8,112 bases of DNA from Gammaproteobacteria bacterium (GCA_024511395.1 JANELJ010000086.1:1-8112), one strand, 5' to 3'; positions 1 to 6,927 are shown, counted from the stretch's first letter. Made by a program: numbers and translations. The notes: generated by a model not told the origin, from the sequence alone.

Positions 1-10
1 ATTGTAGGTT

Positions 11-16
11 CTCCTC
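11..16 (-). promoter_or_regulatory. Strong Shine-Dalgarno for a gene starting at or just beyond the left edge
   Basis: Read on the minus strand, this site is GAGGAG followed by AACCTACAAT, which ends at base 1. If the next base outside the window is G, an ATG would begin at base 2, about 8 nt after the SD, which is ideal spacing. The next minus-strand gene, downstream of recG, therefore probably starts at the window edge. The 93 nt between recG and this site (17-109) show no convincing rho-independent terminator, so the gene may be co-transcribed with recG. The coding sequence is not visible and its identity is unknown. Confidence 0.45.
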
Positions 17-109
17 ATTAATAATTTAATGGAAAATTCTACTTATGAAAAGAATTATTTTTCGGGGGGATTACCGGCTGTTAAAACTAGTATATAGCTG
101 TTTCTATAA

Positions 110-2311
110 TTAGACATTCTGATATTCCACACTGTGTCCAATCCATCGGTTAATAATCGGGGTCACTGCTTCAGGATAGTCTCTAAGCAGATGCAGTGCA
201 ATATCATTAACCTTCGGTATTAAATGTTGATCCCTGATCACATCGGCAATTTTCATTTCCGCCAACCCGGTCTGACGGGTGCCCAGGATCTCTCCCGGCC
301 CCCTGAGCTCCAGATCCTTACGTGCCACCTCAAAACCATCACTGGTTTCACGCAGGGTCATTAAACGCGCCTTGCCGTTTTTTGACAGAGGCTGTCCATA
401 CAATAGCACACAGGCACTGGCCTGACTGCCCCGCCCAACCCGACCTCGCAGCTGGTGCAGTTGTGACAGCCCCAGACGTTCTGCATTTTCAATAATCATT
501 AAACTGGCATTGGGCACATCCACACCCACCTCAATAACGGTCGTAGCCACCAGCAGAGCCAGCTGACCTTCCTTAAACTCAGTTATTACTGCCTGCTTTT
601 CAGCAGCTTTCATACGCCCATGCACCAGTCCAATGGCCAGGTCGGGTAACTGCTCTCGCAGCAGTTTATAACTCTGTTCCGCTGCCTGACACTGCAGAAC
701 CTCGGACTCTTCAATCAGGGTACACACCCAGTAGGCCTGCCGGCCATTTAAACAGGCATGATGTACCCTTGCAAGCACCTCATCCCGACGCTGCTGTCCG
801 ATAACCACAGTATCTACCGGCGTTCTTCCCGGCGGCAGCTCATCAATCACTGAACAGTCCAGATCCGCATAGGCGGTCATGGCTAGGGTTCGGGGAATTG
901 GGGTGGCCGTCATAATAAGCTGATGCGGATAAATCGATTGCTGTATCTCTTTTTTTCCTTTGGCCAGAAGGGACAGTCTTTGATGCACACCAAAGCGATG
1001 CTGCTCATCAATAATTACCAGCCCCAGGTTATTAAAGTTCACCTCATCCTGAAACAGGGCATGAGTACCGATAACCATTTGTGCTGTACCATCATCAATG
1101 ACTTCCAGAGCTTCCCTACGTTCTCTGGCAGTACTTTTACCGGATAAAAATGAAATATTAATATCCAGCTCTGTAAACCACTGCCTGAAATTATCATAGT
1201 GCTGCCCGGCCAGTAATTCTGTAGGTGCCATTAGGGCGACCTGACAACGATTTTCTATGGCAAACAGGGCTGATAAAGCTGCCACTACCGTTTTACCCGA
1301 ACCCACATCCCCCTGAACCAAGCGCTGCATGGGATAAGGCTGGCACATATCTTCAGCAATATCCTGTATAACCCGCTGCTGTGCCTGAGTCAGTTTAAAG
1401 GGAAGCTGCTGTAAAAACTGTGCGCTAAGGCTGTTTTGAATAGATCCAGGGCTGTTTTGTCCGATTTGAGACAGCTTGTGGTTAAATAAATGGTCTGAAT
1501 TTATTCTGAAGGCACTGGCTTTATGCTGAGTCTGTTGCTGGTAAATCTGTTTCATACTTAATTGATGAGCCAGCAGTTCTTCCAGTACCAGCCGCTGCCG
1601 CCAGGGATCATCACCTTCTGTTAATTCAAATACCGAGCATTCCGGCGGCGGTTCATGCAGATATAATAAACACTGAGACAATAACGGCAGAGCCAGTTCA
1701 CGACGAATAGCTTCAGACAGAAAATCAGTAATAATTTCCCGCTGACTATTATTTTTCTGCTGCTGTTTCAGTTGTTGAATAACCTGGGCTATGGCATTAC
1801 GCAAAACAGTCTGTGAAAGACCTTCAGTTGTGGGATAAACAGGTGTTAAGTGCTCCTGCATCTGAATTATCTGGTCTTCAGCAATTATCCGGTATTCTGG
1901 ATGGGTCATTTCCAGCCCCTGGCGTCCCCGTTTAACTTCTCCGAAACAGCTCAGCCATTTACCTTCTTCCAAGGCCCTAGCCAGAGCCTGGGTTTGAGAT
2001 TTATTAAAATGAAAAAAACGCAGAGTAAGCATAGCGCTGCCGTCCGAGATCTGGCAGGTCATTACCGGACGGCGGGCATAATGGGTTTTGCAGCTTAACA
2101 GTTCTCCACGCACTAGTGCAGAATCATCAATTCTAACGCCAGCAATGGGCTGAATTCGGGTTTTGTCAAGATAGCGCACGGGCAGGTGGAACAGGAGATC
2201 GTTGAGGGTAAACAGTTTACGCCGTGCAAAACGTTCCTGAAGTTTCTCCCCTATTCCTTTTAAGGCAATAACGGGTTGCTCAAGCCAGTGCTTATCATCC
2301 TCTGCAGGCAT
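110..2311 (-). CDS. recG: ATP-dependent DNA helicase RecG
   Basis: RecG is a superfamily 2 double-strand DNA translocase that regresses stalled replication forks and drives branch migration of Holliday junctions and R-loops in the cytoplasm. The N-terminal wedge/OB region (about residues 10-150) keeps the RecG-typical MTCQISDGSAMLTLRFF (84-100) and THPEYR (136-141). The motor has Walker A GDVGSGKT (334-341), the DEQH box (435-438), TATPIPRT (468-475), a helicase C-terminal lobe with LVATTVIEVGVDVPNAS (587-603) and QLHQLRGRVGRG (617-628), and the C-terminal hairpin region with ELRGPGEILGTRQTG (668-682). At 733 aa it is about 40 residues longer than E. coli RecG (693 aa). The extra length lies mainly in a Gln-rich stretch (about 179-190) and in the linker before the motor (about 271-298). 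The start ATG lies 4 nt after the stop of the upstream lipoprotein gene and has no good SD, so translation is probably coupled. All key motifs are intact. Confidence 0.98.
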   Translation of the reverse strand: MPAEDDKHWLEQPVIALKGIGEKLQERFARRKLFTLNDLLFHLPVRYLDKTRIQPIAGVRIDDSALVRGELLSCKTHYARRPVMTCQISDGSAMLTLRFFHFNKSQTQALARALEEGKWLSCFGEVKRGRQGLEMTHPEYRIIAEDQIIQMQEHLTPVYPTTEGLSQTVLRNAIAQVIQQLKQQQKNNSQREIITDFLSEAIRRELALPLLSQCLLYLHEPPPECSVFELTEGDDPWRQRLVLEELLAHQLSMKQIYQQQTQHKASAFRINSDHLFNHKLSQIGQNSPGSIQNSLSAQFLQQLPFKLTQAQQRVIQDIAEDMCQPYPMQRLVQGDVGSGKTVVAALSALFAIENRCQVALMAPTELLAGQHYDNFRQWFTELDINISFLSGKSTARERREALEVIDDGTAQMVIGTHALFQDEVNFNNLGLVIIDEQHRFGVHQRLSLLAKGKKEIQQSIYPHQLIMTATPIPRTLAMTAYADLDCSVIDELPPGRTPVDTVVIGQQRRDEVLARVHHACLNGRQAYWVCTLIEESEVLQCQAAEQSYKLLREQLPDLAIGLVHGRMKAAEKQAVITEFKEGQLALLVATTVIEVGVDVPNASLMIIENAERLGLSQLHQLRGRVGRGSQASACVLLYGQPLSKNGKARLMTLRETSDGFEVARKDLELRGPGEILGTRQTGLAEMKIADVIRDQHLIPKVNDIALHLLRDYPEAVTPIINRWIGHSVEYQNV

Positions 2312-2315
2312 GGGC

Positions 2316-2903
2316 TTAATAGTTATTCGGATTACCCGGTGTAAAGGAGTGATAAATAATCAGCACGATATTCTCACCACTGTCGGTGGTTTTAATTTTT
2401 TTATACTGACCGTTCTGTTCAATAACATTACGGCAGGACATTCGGGTTTTATAACTGACACACATTTCACCCATATCATTGACGGCCCATTTAGAAGTAA
2501 ACTTATGATTATTCTGTATCCCCCTGAGTGTACCATCGGGATCCACATATACGGTCATGGTGATTTTGCGTGAGGGAATTTCTGCAACATAGGTATTGCC
2601 GGAAAACAGTTTAAGCACCTCTTCTTTAGTCAGTGTATGAGCCGTTTTAGGACACTGACCTTTGCTCCATGAGATAACTTTAGCGTTAGCACAGGCATCG
2701 CAGCCGTTACTATAGGTTTTGGTTGAATGATCTTTATGCAGACCGCAGACAGGATCGTAATTCATGGTACATATCTGGGGACGGGGGTCTTTACATTGTA
2801 CTGATTCATCCTGTTCTGCTACCTTAGTTTGTGCGGTTGAACAGGCTGCTATAAGCAATAAGGCGAGGAACAGGGAAAAACGGATTAGCCATTGATAGTG
2901 CAT
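2316..2903 (-). CDS. Lipoprotein with a Kazal-like cysteine domain
   Basis: This is a 195-aa protein with a type II signal peptide: positively charged start, hydrophobic stretch to residue 20, and lipobox LIAAC with the lipidated Cys at 21. Residues 37-84 carry six cysteines (37, 45, 53, 68, 71, 84) in a Kazal-like pattern: C-x7-C, then DPVCG (50-54), TYSNGCDAC (63-71) and a final GQC (82-84). Kazal domains are typically serine-protease inhibitors; a prokaryotic lipoprotein with one could act in the periplasm or at the surface, but inhibition is inference. The spacing from Cys53 to the Tyr is four residues longer than in the classical signature. A second domain (about 88-185) has LTKEEVLKLFSGNTY, a 'DPDGTLRG' turn, a KWAVND strand and two cysteines (Cys149 and Cys157), and looks like a small beta-rich envelope domain I cannot name. 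The ATG has a good SD (AGAAGGA, 8 nt away). The stop lies 4 nt from recG, so the two are co-transcribed. Confidence 0.85.
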   Translation of the reverse strand: MHYQWLIRFSLFLALLLIAACSTAQTKVAEQDESVQCKDPRPQICTMNYDPVCGLHKDHSTKTYSNGCDACANAKVISWSKGQCPKTAHTLTKEEVLKLFSGNTYVAEIPSRKITMTVYVDPDGTLRGIQNNHKFTSKWAVNDMGEMCVSYKTRMSCRNVIEQNGQYKKIKTTDSGENIVLIIYHSFTPGNPNNY

Positions 2904-2937
2904 TCATGTATTCCTTCTTTTATTTAGTGTCCATATA

Positions 2938-2962
2938 TTCCCTCTCTCTCCGGGAGAAGGAA
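2938..2962. repeat. C/T-rich imperfect palindrome between two envelope-protein genes
   Basis: The sequence forms TTCC-c-TCTC, a loop of TCTCCGG, then GAGA-a-GGAA: two 4-bp stem blocks separated by one C/A mismatch. It sits in the 76-nt gap (2904-2979) between the 149-aa exported protein gene and the lipoprotein gene. No T-run follows on the minus strand, so it is a poor rho-independent terminator. It may instead be an RNA-processing or stability hairpin, or a remnant of a dispersed C/T-rich palindromic repeat; the latter is inference. Confidence 0.45.
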
Positions 2963-2979
2963 CAAGGTAAAGTCAGAGC

Positions 2980-3429
2980 CTAAACTTCAATAATATTATT
3001 CTCTTTCAGTTCCTGCTCTTTTTTCTGCTGCTCATGCTCTTCTTTGAGCTGTTGATAATTATCCACCGCTTTCTTTTCAGACTCAATATATAGCTCACGC
3101 ATTTTAGTCAGAGCATCTTTTAATGCTTCAGCCTGATCTTCATACTCATCCAGCTCATTGGTCAGAATAAATTTATCAATTTTCTGGATAATAAACTGGT
3201 ACGTGTACTCATCTTTAATAAATTCAGAAAACTGATTAAGAGTTTCTTTAGCGCGGGGGTTTTCAAAGGCCATAATCGTGACTTCCACCATAGCGCCCAG
3301 CAACTGCTGTTCAATGGTCGTATCTTCCTGTACTGGTGCTGCCGGCATTGGCTCCTGAGCATAAACATTAAGCGCAGCCGTTAAAAATAAAACAAGAACC
3401 AAATCCCGAAGAACTATTGTAAATTTCAT
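2980..3429 (-). CDS. Small exported protein of unknown function, helical and charged
   Basis: I do not recognise this 149-aa protein. Residues 1-24 form a Sec signal peptide: basic n-region, hydrophobic VLVLFLTAAL and a cleavage motif VYA before Gln25. The mature protein begins with a Pro/Ala-rich stretch (28-34) and is otherwise predicted to be nearly all helix. It is strongly acidic and charged, and the C-terminal third (about 98-143) looks like a coiled coil rich in Glu, Lys and Gln. It has no cysteines and no second membrane span, so a soluble periplasmic location is likely. It starts at an ATG 22 nt after the spoT stop with a plausible SD (AAGGCGG). The spacing places it in the spoT-recG transcript, next to the Kazal lipoprotein gene. 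Whether the two exported proteins work together is unknown. Confidence 0.8.
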   Translation of the reverse strand: MKFTIVLRDLVLVLFLTAALNVYAQEPMPAAPVQEDTTIEQQLLGAMVEVTIMAFENPRAKETLNQFSEFIKDEYTYQFIIQKIDKFILTNELDEYEDQAEALKDALTKMRELYIESEKKAVDNYQQLKEEHEQQKKEQELKENNIIEV

Positions 3430-3451
3430 TATTATATCCGCCTTAAACTGA

Positions 3452-5566
3452 TTATACGCGCATTAAGGTCACCACCATTTCCAGCATGCGTAAATTACGT
3501 ATTACATCCGCCAGATGGGTACGATTACGCACAGCAATAACAAAGTCCAGAGAATAGAGCTGGTCTTCCCGATCCACTGTATCCACATGCTCAATATTCG
3601 CTTCACTGTCGGCAATGGCCGAGGCAATGGTGGCCAGTACACCTTTACGATGCTCCACCACCACTCTTAAAGCGACACTGAACTCGGTACTGATGTCATC
3701 ACTCCATTCCACATCAATCCACTTCTGTACCTGCTTGCGGGTATCACGGGCATTTTTGCAAGATTTTTTATGGATCACAATACCACGACCCGAGCTGATA
3801 TAGCCCACAATCTTGTCACCGGGGATAGGGTGACAGCAGCGGCCGTAATGCACCACCATACCTTCAGTACCGCGAATATCCAGCGCTAGGCCTTTTTCCT
3901 TCTGCGCTTTATCCAGTTCATCGGCCTGCTCCGGCAGCAGATGTCTGATCACCAGCTGTGGTATGCGGTTGCCCATTCCTATCTGCTCCAGCAGCTCATT
4001 AAAAGATTTCAGCTCATATTCTTCCAGCACCCGCTGAATACGGGACTGGGATAAATCCTCTACCGACATATTGATATTAGACAGACACTTATTGAGCAGG
4101 CGAGTTCCCAGAGCAATGGCCTCATCCTGCTGCAGGTTTTTCAGCATATTGCGAATATTACTGCGGGCCTTGGCGGTAAACACAAAGTTCAGCCAAGACG
4201 GATTGGGCATGGCTCCGGGTGCCGTAATAATTTCAATAGTCTGACCATTTTTAAGCTGGGTGCTTAAAGGCATGTGCTGCTGGTTGATTTTGGCAGCCAC
4301 ACAGGAATTGCCCACATCGGTATGTACCGCATAGGCAAAATCCACTGCCGTGGCTCCGCGGGGCAGTTCCATAATCTCGCCCTTGGGGGTAAAGACATAC
4401 ACCTCATCAGGAAACAGATCCACCTTAACGCTTTCGAGAAACTCAATGGAATCACCGGCATTCTGCTGTAAATCCAGCAGGCTTTTAAGCCATTCACGGG
4501 CACGGCTCTGGGCAATGGCCCCACCATTGCCCTCACCTTCCTTGTAACTCCAGTGTGCAGCAATACCGTTTTCAGCCACCCAGTGCATATCCTCGGTACG
4601 CAGCTGTACTTCAATGGGTACACCAAAGGGACTGAATAGGATGGTATGCAGGGACTGGTAGCCATTGACTTTGGGTATGGCGATATAATCTTTAAACTTG
4701 CCGGGAATAGGCTTGTAAAGTGCATGAACAGCGCCTAAAGCCCGGTAACAGCCATCTACACTGTCGACAATAACACGAAAGGCATAGACGTCATACACTT
4801 CTGAAAAAGGCAGGTTCTTGGTCTGCATTTTGCGGTAAATACTGTACAGGTGCTTTTCCCGACCCAGCACCCTGCAGTAAATATTCTCATGTTCCAGACG
4901 GGCTTCAATGGCGTCCTGAATTTTCTGTACGATTTCTTTTCGATTCCCCCGGGCCTTATGGATACATTCTTTAATAACACGGTAGCGCATAGGATTGTAG
5001 GCTTTAAAGCCCAGATCCTCCAGCTCATGGCGCATGGCATTCATGCCCAGCCGATTAGCAATGGGTGCATAGACTTCCAGGGTTTCTGCGGCAATACGCC
5101 GGGCTTTTTCCGAGCGCATAATACCCAGGGTACGCATATTATGCAGGCGATCAGCCAGTTTTATCAGGATTACCCGGATATCCTTGACCATGGCCAGGAT
5201 CATTTTACGAAAACTTTCGGCCTTCGCTTCCTGTTTATTATCAAACTTGATGTGATCCAGCTTGGTAACACCATCAACAATTTCAGCAACTTCTTCACCA
5301 AATTTCTGGGCTATCTGTTCTTTATGGGTGGGGGTATCTTCAATGACGTCGTGCAGAATAGCAGCGATAAGGGTTTTTTCATCCATGCGCATTTCGGCAA
5401 GGATTTTAGCCACCGCAATGGGGTGGTAGATATAGGGCTCTCCAGTCATCCGGGTCTGCCCTTCATGAGCCTCAGCTCCAAACAGATAGGCGTGGTAAAC
5501 TTTGCTGACCTTATCTTCTTCCAGATAAGTATTCAGCATAGCGCACAAATCACTAATTAGAAACAA
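3452..5566 (-). CDS. spoT: Bifunctional (p)ppGpp synthetase/hydrolase SpoT
   Basis: SpoT makes and degrades the stringent-response alarmones pppGpp and ppGpp in the cytoplasm. Domains in order are the HD hydrolase (about 25-190, with His48, the HD pair His72-Asp73, ED 76-77, and LADRLHNMRTLG at 137-148), the RelA/SpoT synthetase (about 230-345, with YAFRV near 261, Asp259, IAIPKVNGYQSLHT at 295-308 and Glu319 in EVQLRTED), the TGS domain (about 385-448), a helical region with the zinc-finger-like GRCCHPIPGD (575-584), and a C-terminal ACT domain (about 629-702). Asp73 and Glu319 correspond in position to the residues mutated in E. coli SpoT to remove hydrolase and synthetase activity, so both should work here. 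At 704 aa it matches E. coli SpoT (702 aa). The start codon is TTG, chosen because its first residues (MFLISDL) align with MYLFESL of E. coli and because AGGGG lies 7 nt upstream; the next ATG (codon 10) would truncate the conserved start. The synthetase charge motif reads KFKD (290-293) where bifunctional enzymes usually have RxKD. Confidence 0.98.
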   Translation of the reverse strand: MFLISDLCAMLNTYLEEDKVSKVYHAYLFGAEAHEGQTRMTGEPYIYHPIAVAKILAEMRMDEKTLIAAILHDVIEDTPTHKEQIAQKFGEEVAEIVDGVTKLDHIKFDNKQEAKAESFRKMILAMVKDIRVILIKLADRLHNMRTLGIMRSEKARRIAAETLEVYAPIANRLGMNAMRHELEDLGFKAYNPMRYRVIKECIHKARGNRKEIVQKIQDAIEARLEHENIYCRVLGREKHLYSIYRKMQTKNLPFSEVYDVYAFRVIVDSVDGCYRALGAVHALYKPIPGKFKDYIAIPKVNGYQSLHTILFSPFGVPIEVQLRTEDMHWVAENGIAAHWSYKEGEGNGGAIAQSRAREWLKSLLDLQQNAGDSIEFLESVKVDLFPDEVYVFTPKGEIMELPRGATAVDFAYAVHTDVGNSCVAAKINQQHMPLSTQLKNGQTIEIITAPGAMPNPSWLNFVFTAKARSNIRNMLKNLQQDEAIALGTRLLNKCLSNINMSVEDLSQSRIQRVLEEYELKSFNELLEQIGMGNRIPQLVIRHLLPEQADELDKAQKEKGLALDIRGTEGMVVHYGRCCHPIPGDKIVGYISSGRGIVIHKKSCKNARDTRKQVQKWIDVEWSDDISTEFSVALRVVVEHRKGVLATIASAIADSEANIEHVDTVDREDQLYSLDFVIAVRNRTHLADVIRNLRMLEMVVTLMRV

Positions 5567-5592
5567 CTGAAAGCCCCTGTTCTTTTCGTTTA

Positions 5593-5645
5593 CTACTGTC
5601 CTGTTAAAGATAGTCTATTGTATTGGTCATTAACCGGACAGTGTA
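5593..5645. repeat. Interrupted inverted repeat in the rpoZ-spoT gap
   Basis: The arms are ACTGTCC-t-GTTAA (5595-5607) and TTAAC-c-GGACAGT (5630-5642). They pair over 12 of 13 positions around a 22-nt loop, and TAC/GTA just outside adds three more pairs if one bulged base is allowed. The hairpin fills most of the 96-nt gap between the rpoZ stop and the spoT start. No T-run follows on the minus strand, so it is unlikely to terminate transcription. It could be an mRNA processing or stability element, or a binding site for a dimeric regulator; the sequence does not decide. Confidence 0.55.
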
Positions 5646-5662
5646 CTTTGAGCAGAAACCGT

Positions 5663-5935
5663 TTATTGCTCGTCGGTCATTTCTTTACTGGCTTCTTCTT
5701 CTGAGGTCATGGAGTTGCCCATATGCACAGCAGCAGAAACCTCTTCCAGAATTTCAGGACCAATTTTGCACTCGGCAATTTCTCTTAATGCAATGACGGT
5801 AGGCTTATCATTTTCTTCTTCTACCAGCGGCTCCTGGCCATTGGCTATCTGGCGTGCACGCTTGGCAGCAACCATAACCAGTTCAAAACGGTTTTCCACA
5901 TTATCAAGACAATCTTCAACTGTCACTCGTGCCAT
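5663..5935 (-). CDS. rpoZ: DNA-directed RNA polymerase omega subunit
   Basis: Omega (90 aa; E. coli 91 aa) is the small subunit that helps beta-prime fold and assemble into RNA polymerase, and forms part of ppGpp binding site 1 in E. coli. The N-terminus [20 protein letters not shown] and the following VAAKRARQ (22-29) are typical of the family, as is [13 protein letters not shown] (43-55). The C-terminal third is acidic and poorly conserved, as is normal for omega. The ATG has a clear SD (TGAGGGA). It lies 92 nt downstream of gmk and 96 nt upstream of spoT, the usual gammaproteobacterial order, which links the ppGpp enzyme to a subunit involved in sensing it. Confidence 0.97.
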   Translation of the reverse strand: MARVTVEDCLDNVENRFELVMVAAKRARQIANGQEPLVEEENDKPTVIALREIAECKIGPEILEEVSAAVHMGNSMTSEEEASKEMTDEQ

Positions 5936-5980
5936 GGATTTAATCCCTCAGGGTTGTAAATATGTTATTTAAATTAATAT

Positions 5981-5986
5981 AGTATA
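5981..5986 (-). promoter_or_regulatory. Candidate -10 box for rpoZ
   Basis: On the minus strand the A/T-rich gmk-rpoZ gap contains TATACT, about 45 nt upstream of the rpoZ ATG. The hexamer 17 nt further upstream, TTAGAA, matches the -35 consensus at only three of six positions. It could provide a secondary promoter for rpoZ-spoT, but the support is weak. Confidence 0.25.
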
Positions 5987-5994
5987 AAACAGGA

Positions 5995-6021
5995 AATAGG
6001 TTATTCTAACAGAGACCTATT
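5995..6021 (-). terminator. Hairpin after gmk, possible weak terminator or attenuator
   Basis: AATAGGT (5995-6001) and ACCTATT (6015-6021) form a 7-bp stem with a 13-nt loop, starting 7 nt after the gmk stop. On the minus strand it is followed by TCCTGTTTTA, a broken T-run. The low G+C of the stem and the imperfect T-run argue for partial termination or mRNA processing rather than a full stop. Confidence 0.35.
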
Positions 6022-6027
6022 CTTACT

Positions 6028-6663
6028 TCAATTTAACAGCGATTCTATCAATGCCTGATGCCTGTGGCACTGCTGGGTCTGACGTAATCTGAATGCATGG
6101 ATCAGCACCTTCAGCTCACCCAGTGCATGAGCAAACTGATCATTAATGATCAAATATTCAAACTCTTTATAATGAGACACCTGTTCTGTCGCTTCATTCA
6201 TTCTGCGTTCAATAATTTCTTCACTGTCCTGACCACGGCCCTGTAAGCGAGTCCTCAGTTCTTCCCTAGAAGGCGGCAGGATAAACACTGTGGTACAGTC
6301 AGTAAACTGTTTACGTACCTGTTGAGCGCCCTGCCAGTCAATTTCCAGGATTATATCGATACCTTCCTGGAGTTTATCTTTGATATGCTCTTTTGATGTA
6401 CCATAAAAATTACCAAAAACTTTTGCATGTTCCAGAAACTGATCTTCTGAAACCATTTTTTTAAAGGTATCCTGATCCACAAAGTGATAATCTATCCCTT
6501 CCCGCTCGCCGGGACGTTTTGCCCGCGTAGTATGAGAAACCGACACTTCAATAAAGTCCATTTCTTCCAGCAGCGCCTTTACCAGCGAGGTTTTACCTGC
6601 ACCAGAAGGCGCACTGATAATATAAAGCATCCCGCAGTCGGGTTCCGGTTGATGGTTGATCAT
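6028..6663 (-). CDS. gmk: Guanylate kinase
   Basis: Guanylate kinase transfers phosphate from ATP to GMP, giving GDP for GTP and dGTP synthesis, and so supplies the precursor of ppGpp. The 211-aa protein has the P-loop SAPSGAGKTS (17-26), the GMP-binding SHTTRAKRPGE (43-53), FLEHAKVFGNFYGTS (76-90), EIDWQGAQQ (107-115), and the lid RGRGQDSEE (141-149, beginning at QG) with arginines ERRM (152-155). E. coli Gmk is 207 aa and aligns along the whole length. The first ATG is preferred: an AAAGAG SD lies 8 nt upstream, while the Met at codon 12 has none. In many gammaproteobacteria yicC lies upstream of gmk; here there is no yicC, and a divergent transporter gene lies beyond a 364-nt gap. Confidence 0.98.
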   Translation of the reverse strand: MINHQPEPDCGMLYIISAPSGAGKTSLVKALLEEMDFIEVSVSHTTRAKRPGEREGIDYHFVDQDTFKKMVSEDQFLEHAKVFGNFYGTSKEHIKDKLQEGIDIILEIDWQGAQQVRKQFTDCTTVFILPPSREELRTRLQGRGQDSEEIIERRMNEATEQVSHYKEFEYLIINDQFAHALGELKVLIHAFRLRQTQQCHRHQALIESLLN

Positions 6664-6699
6664 ATTTTTTGCTCTTTATATATTGTTTTAATACCCGGT

Positions 6700-6705
6700 A
6701 TCATA
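6700..6705 (-). promoter_or_regulatory. Candidate -10 box for the gmk operon
   Basis: On the minus strand, TATGAT lies 36 nt upstream of the gmk ATG, a suitable distance for a short leader. The hexamer 17 nt further upstream is TTTTTA, a poor -35, so this would be a weak or activator-dependent sigma70 promoter. Confidence 0.35.
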
Positions 6706-6804
6706 GCGCATATTTCATCTGATAAAAAACTCCTCATCGCCCGTTATCTGTCACAACTCAGGGCGGAACATACTTTTAATAATTCTCATTTAGACGCAAA
6801 TACC

Positions 6805-6927
6805 GTATCCATTCACTGTACTCCTTGCTGAAGACGCCTTTCTCTTATAATAAAGAGCGCTTCCCTGGAGGCTTTTCGACAGCTTCCCTGCTGCCGAAAC
6901 TCATCAAGAAGCACAGTGAATGGATAC
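6805..6927. mobile_element. 123-nt MITE-like element with perfect 15-bp terminal inverted repeats
   Basis: The ends are GTATCCATTCACTGT (6805-6819) and its exact reverse complement ACAGTGAATGGATAC (6913-6927). Pairing continues inward, giving 27-nt arms (6805-6831 and 6901-6927) matching at 24 positions. The 69-nt core holds a nested hairpin (TTTCG-a-CAGC at 6874-6883 with GCTG-c-CGAAA at 6890-6899), a direct repeat GCTTCCCTG (6859-6867 and 6882-6890), a short CTCTT/AAGAG hairpin, and a perfect TATAAT at 6846-6851 on the plus strand. There is no transposase and no clear target-site duplication. The form fits a non-autonomous miniature element or a structured dispersed repeat; an RNA gene is a less likely alternative. 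Confidence 0.55.

Noticed and set aside
17..109. Possible recG terminator
   Set aside because: No stem of useful strength followed by a T-run was found on the minus strand.
45..113. Short plus-strand frame of 22 codons (starting MKRIIFRGDY) downstream of recG
   Set aside because: There is no convincing SD and no recognisable feature, and it overlaps the recG stop on the other strand. Too short to support.
4850..5560. Plus-strand open frame of 236 codons antisense to spoT
   Set aside because: It lies wholly opposite the strongly conserved HD and synthetase domains of spoT and its translation resembles no protein family; it is a shadow frame.
6484..6831. Plus-strand open frame of 115 codons upstream of the transporter
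   Set aside because: Its first half is antisense to the conserved gmk coding sequence and its end lies inside the repeat arm. No family resemblance was seen.
6805..6927. Inverted-repeat element as an integron attC site
   Set aside because: Its length is similar to some attC sites, but the ends lack the GTTRRRY/RYYYAAC core and no integrase or cassette array is visible.
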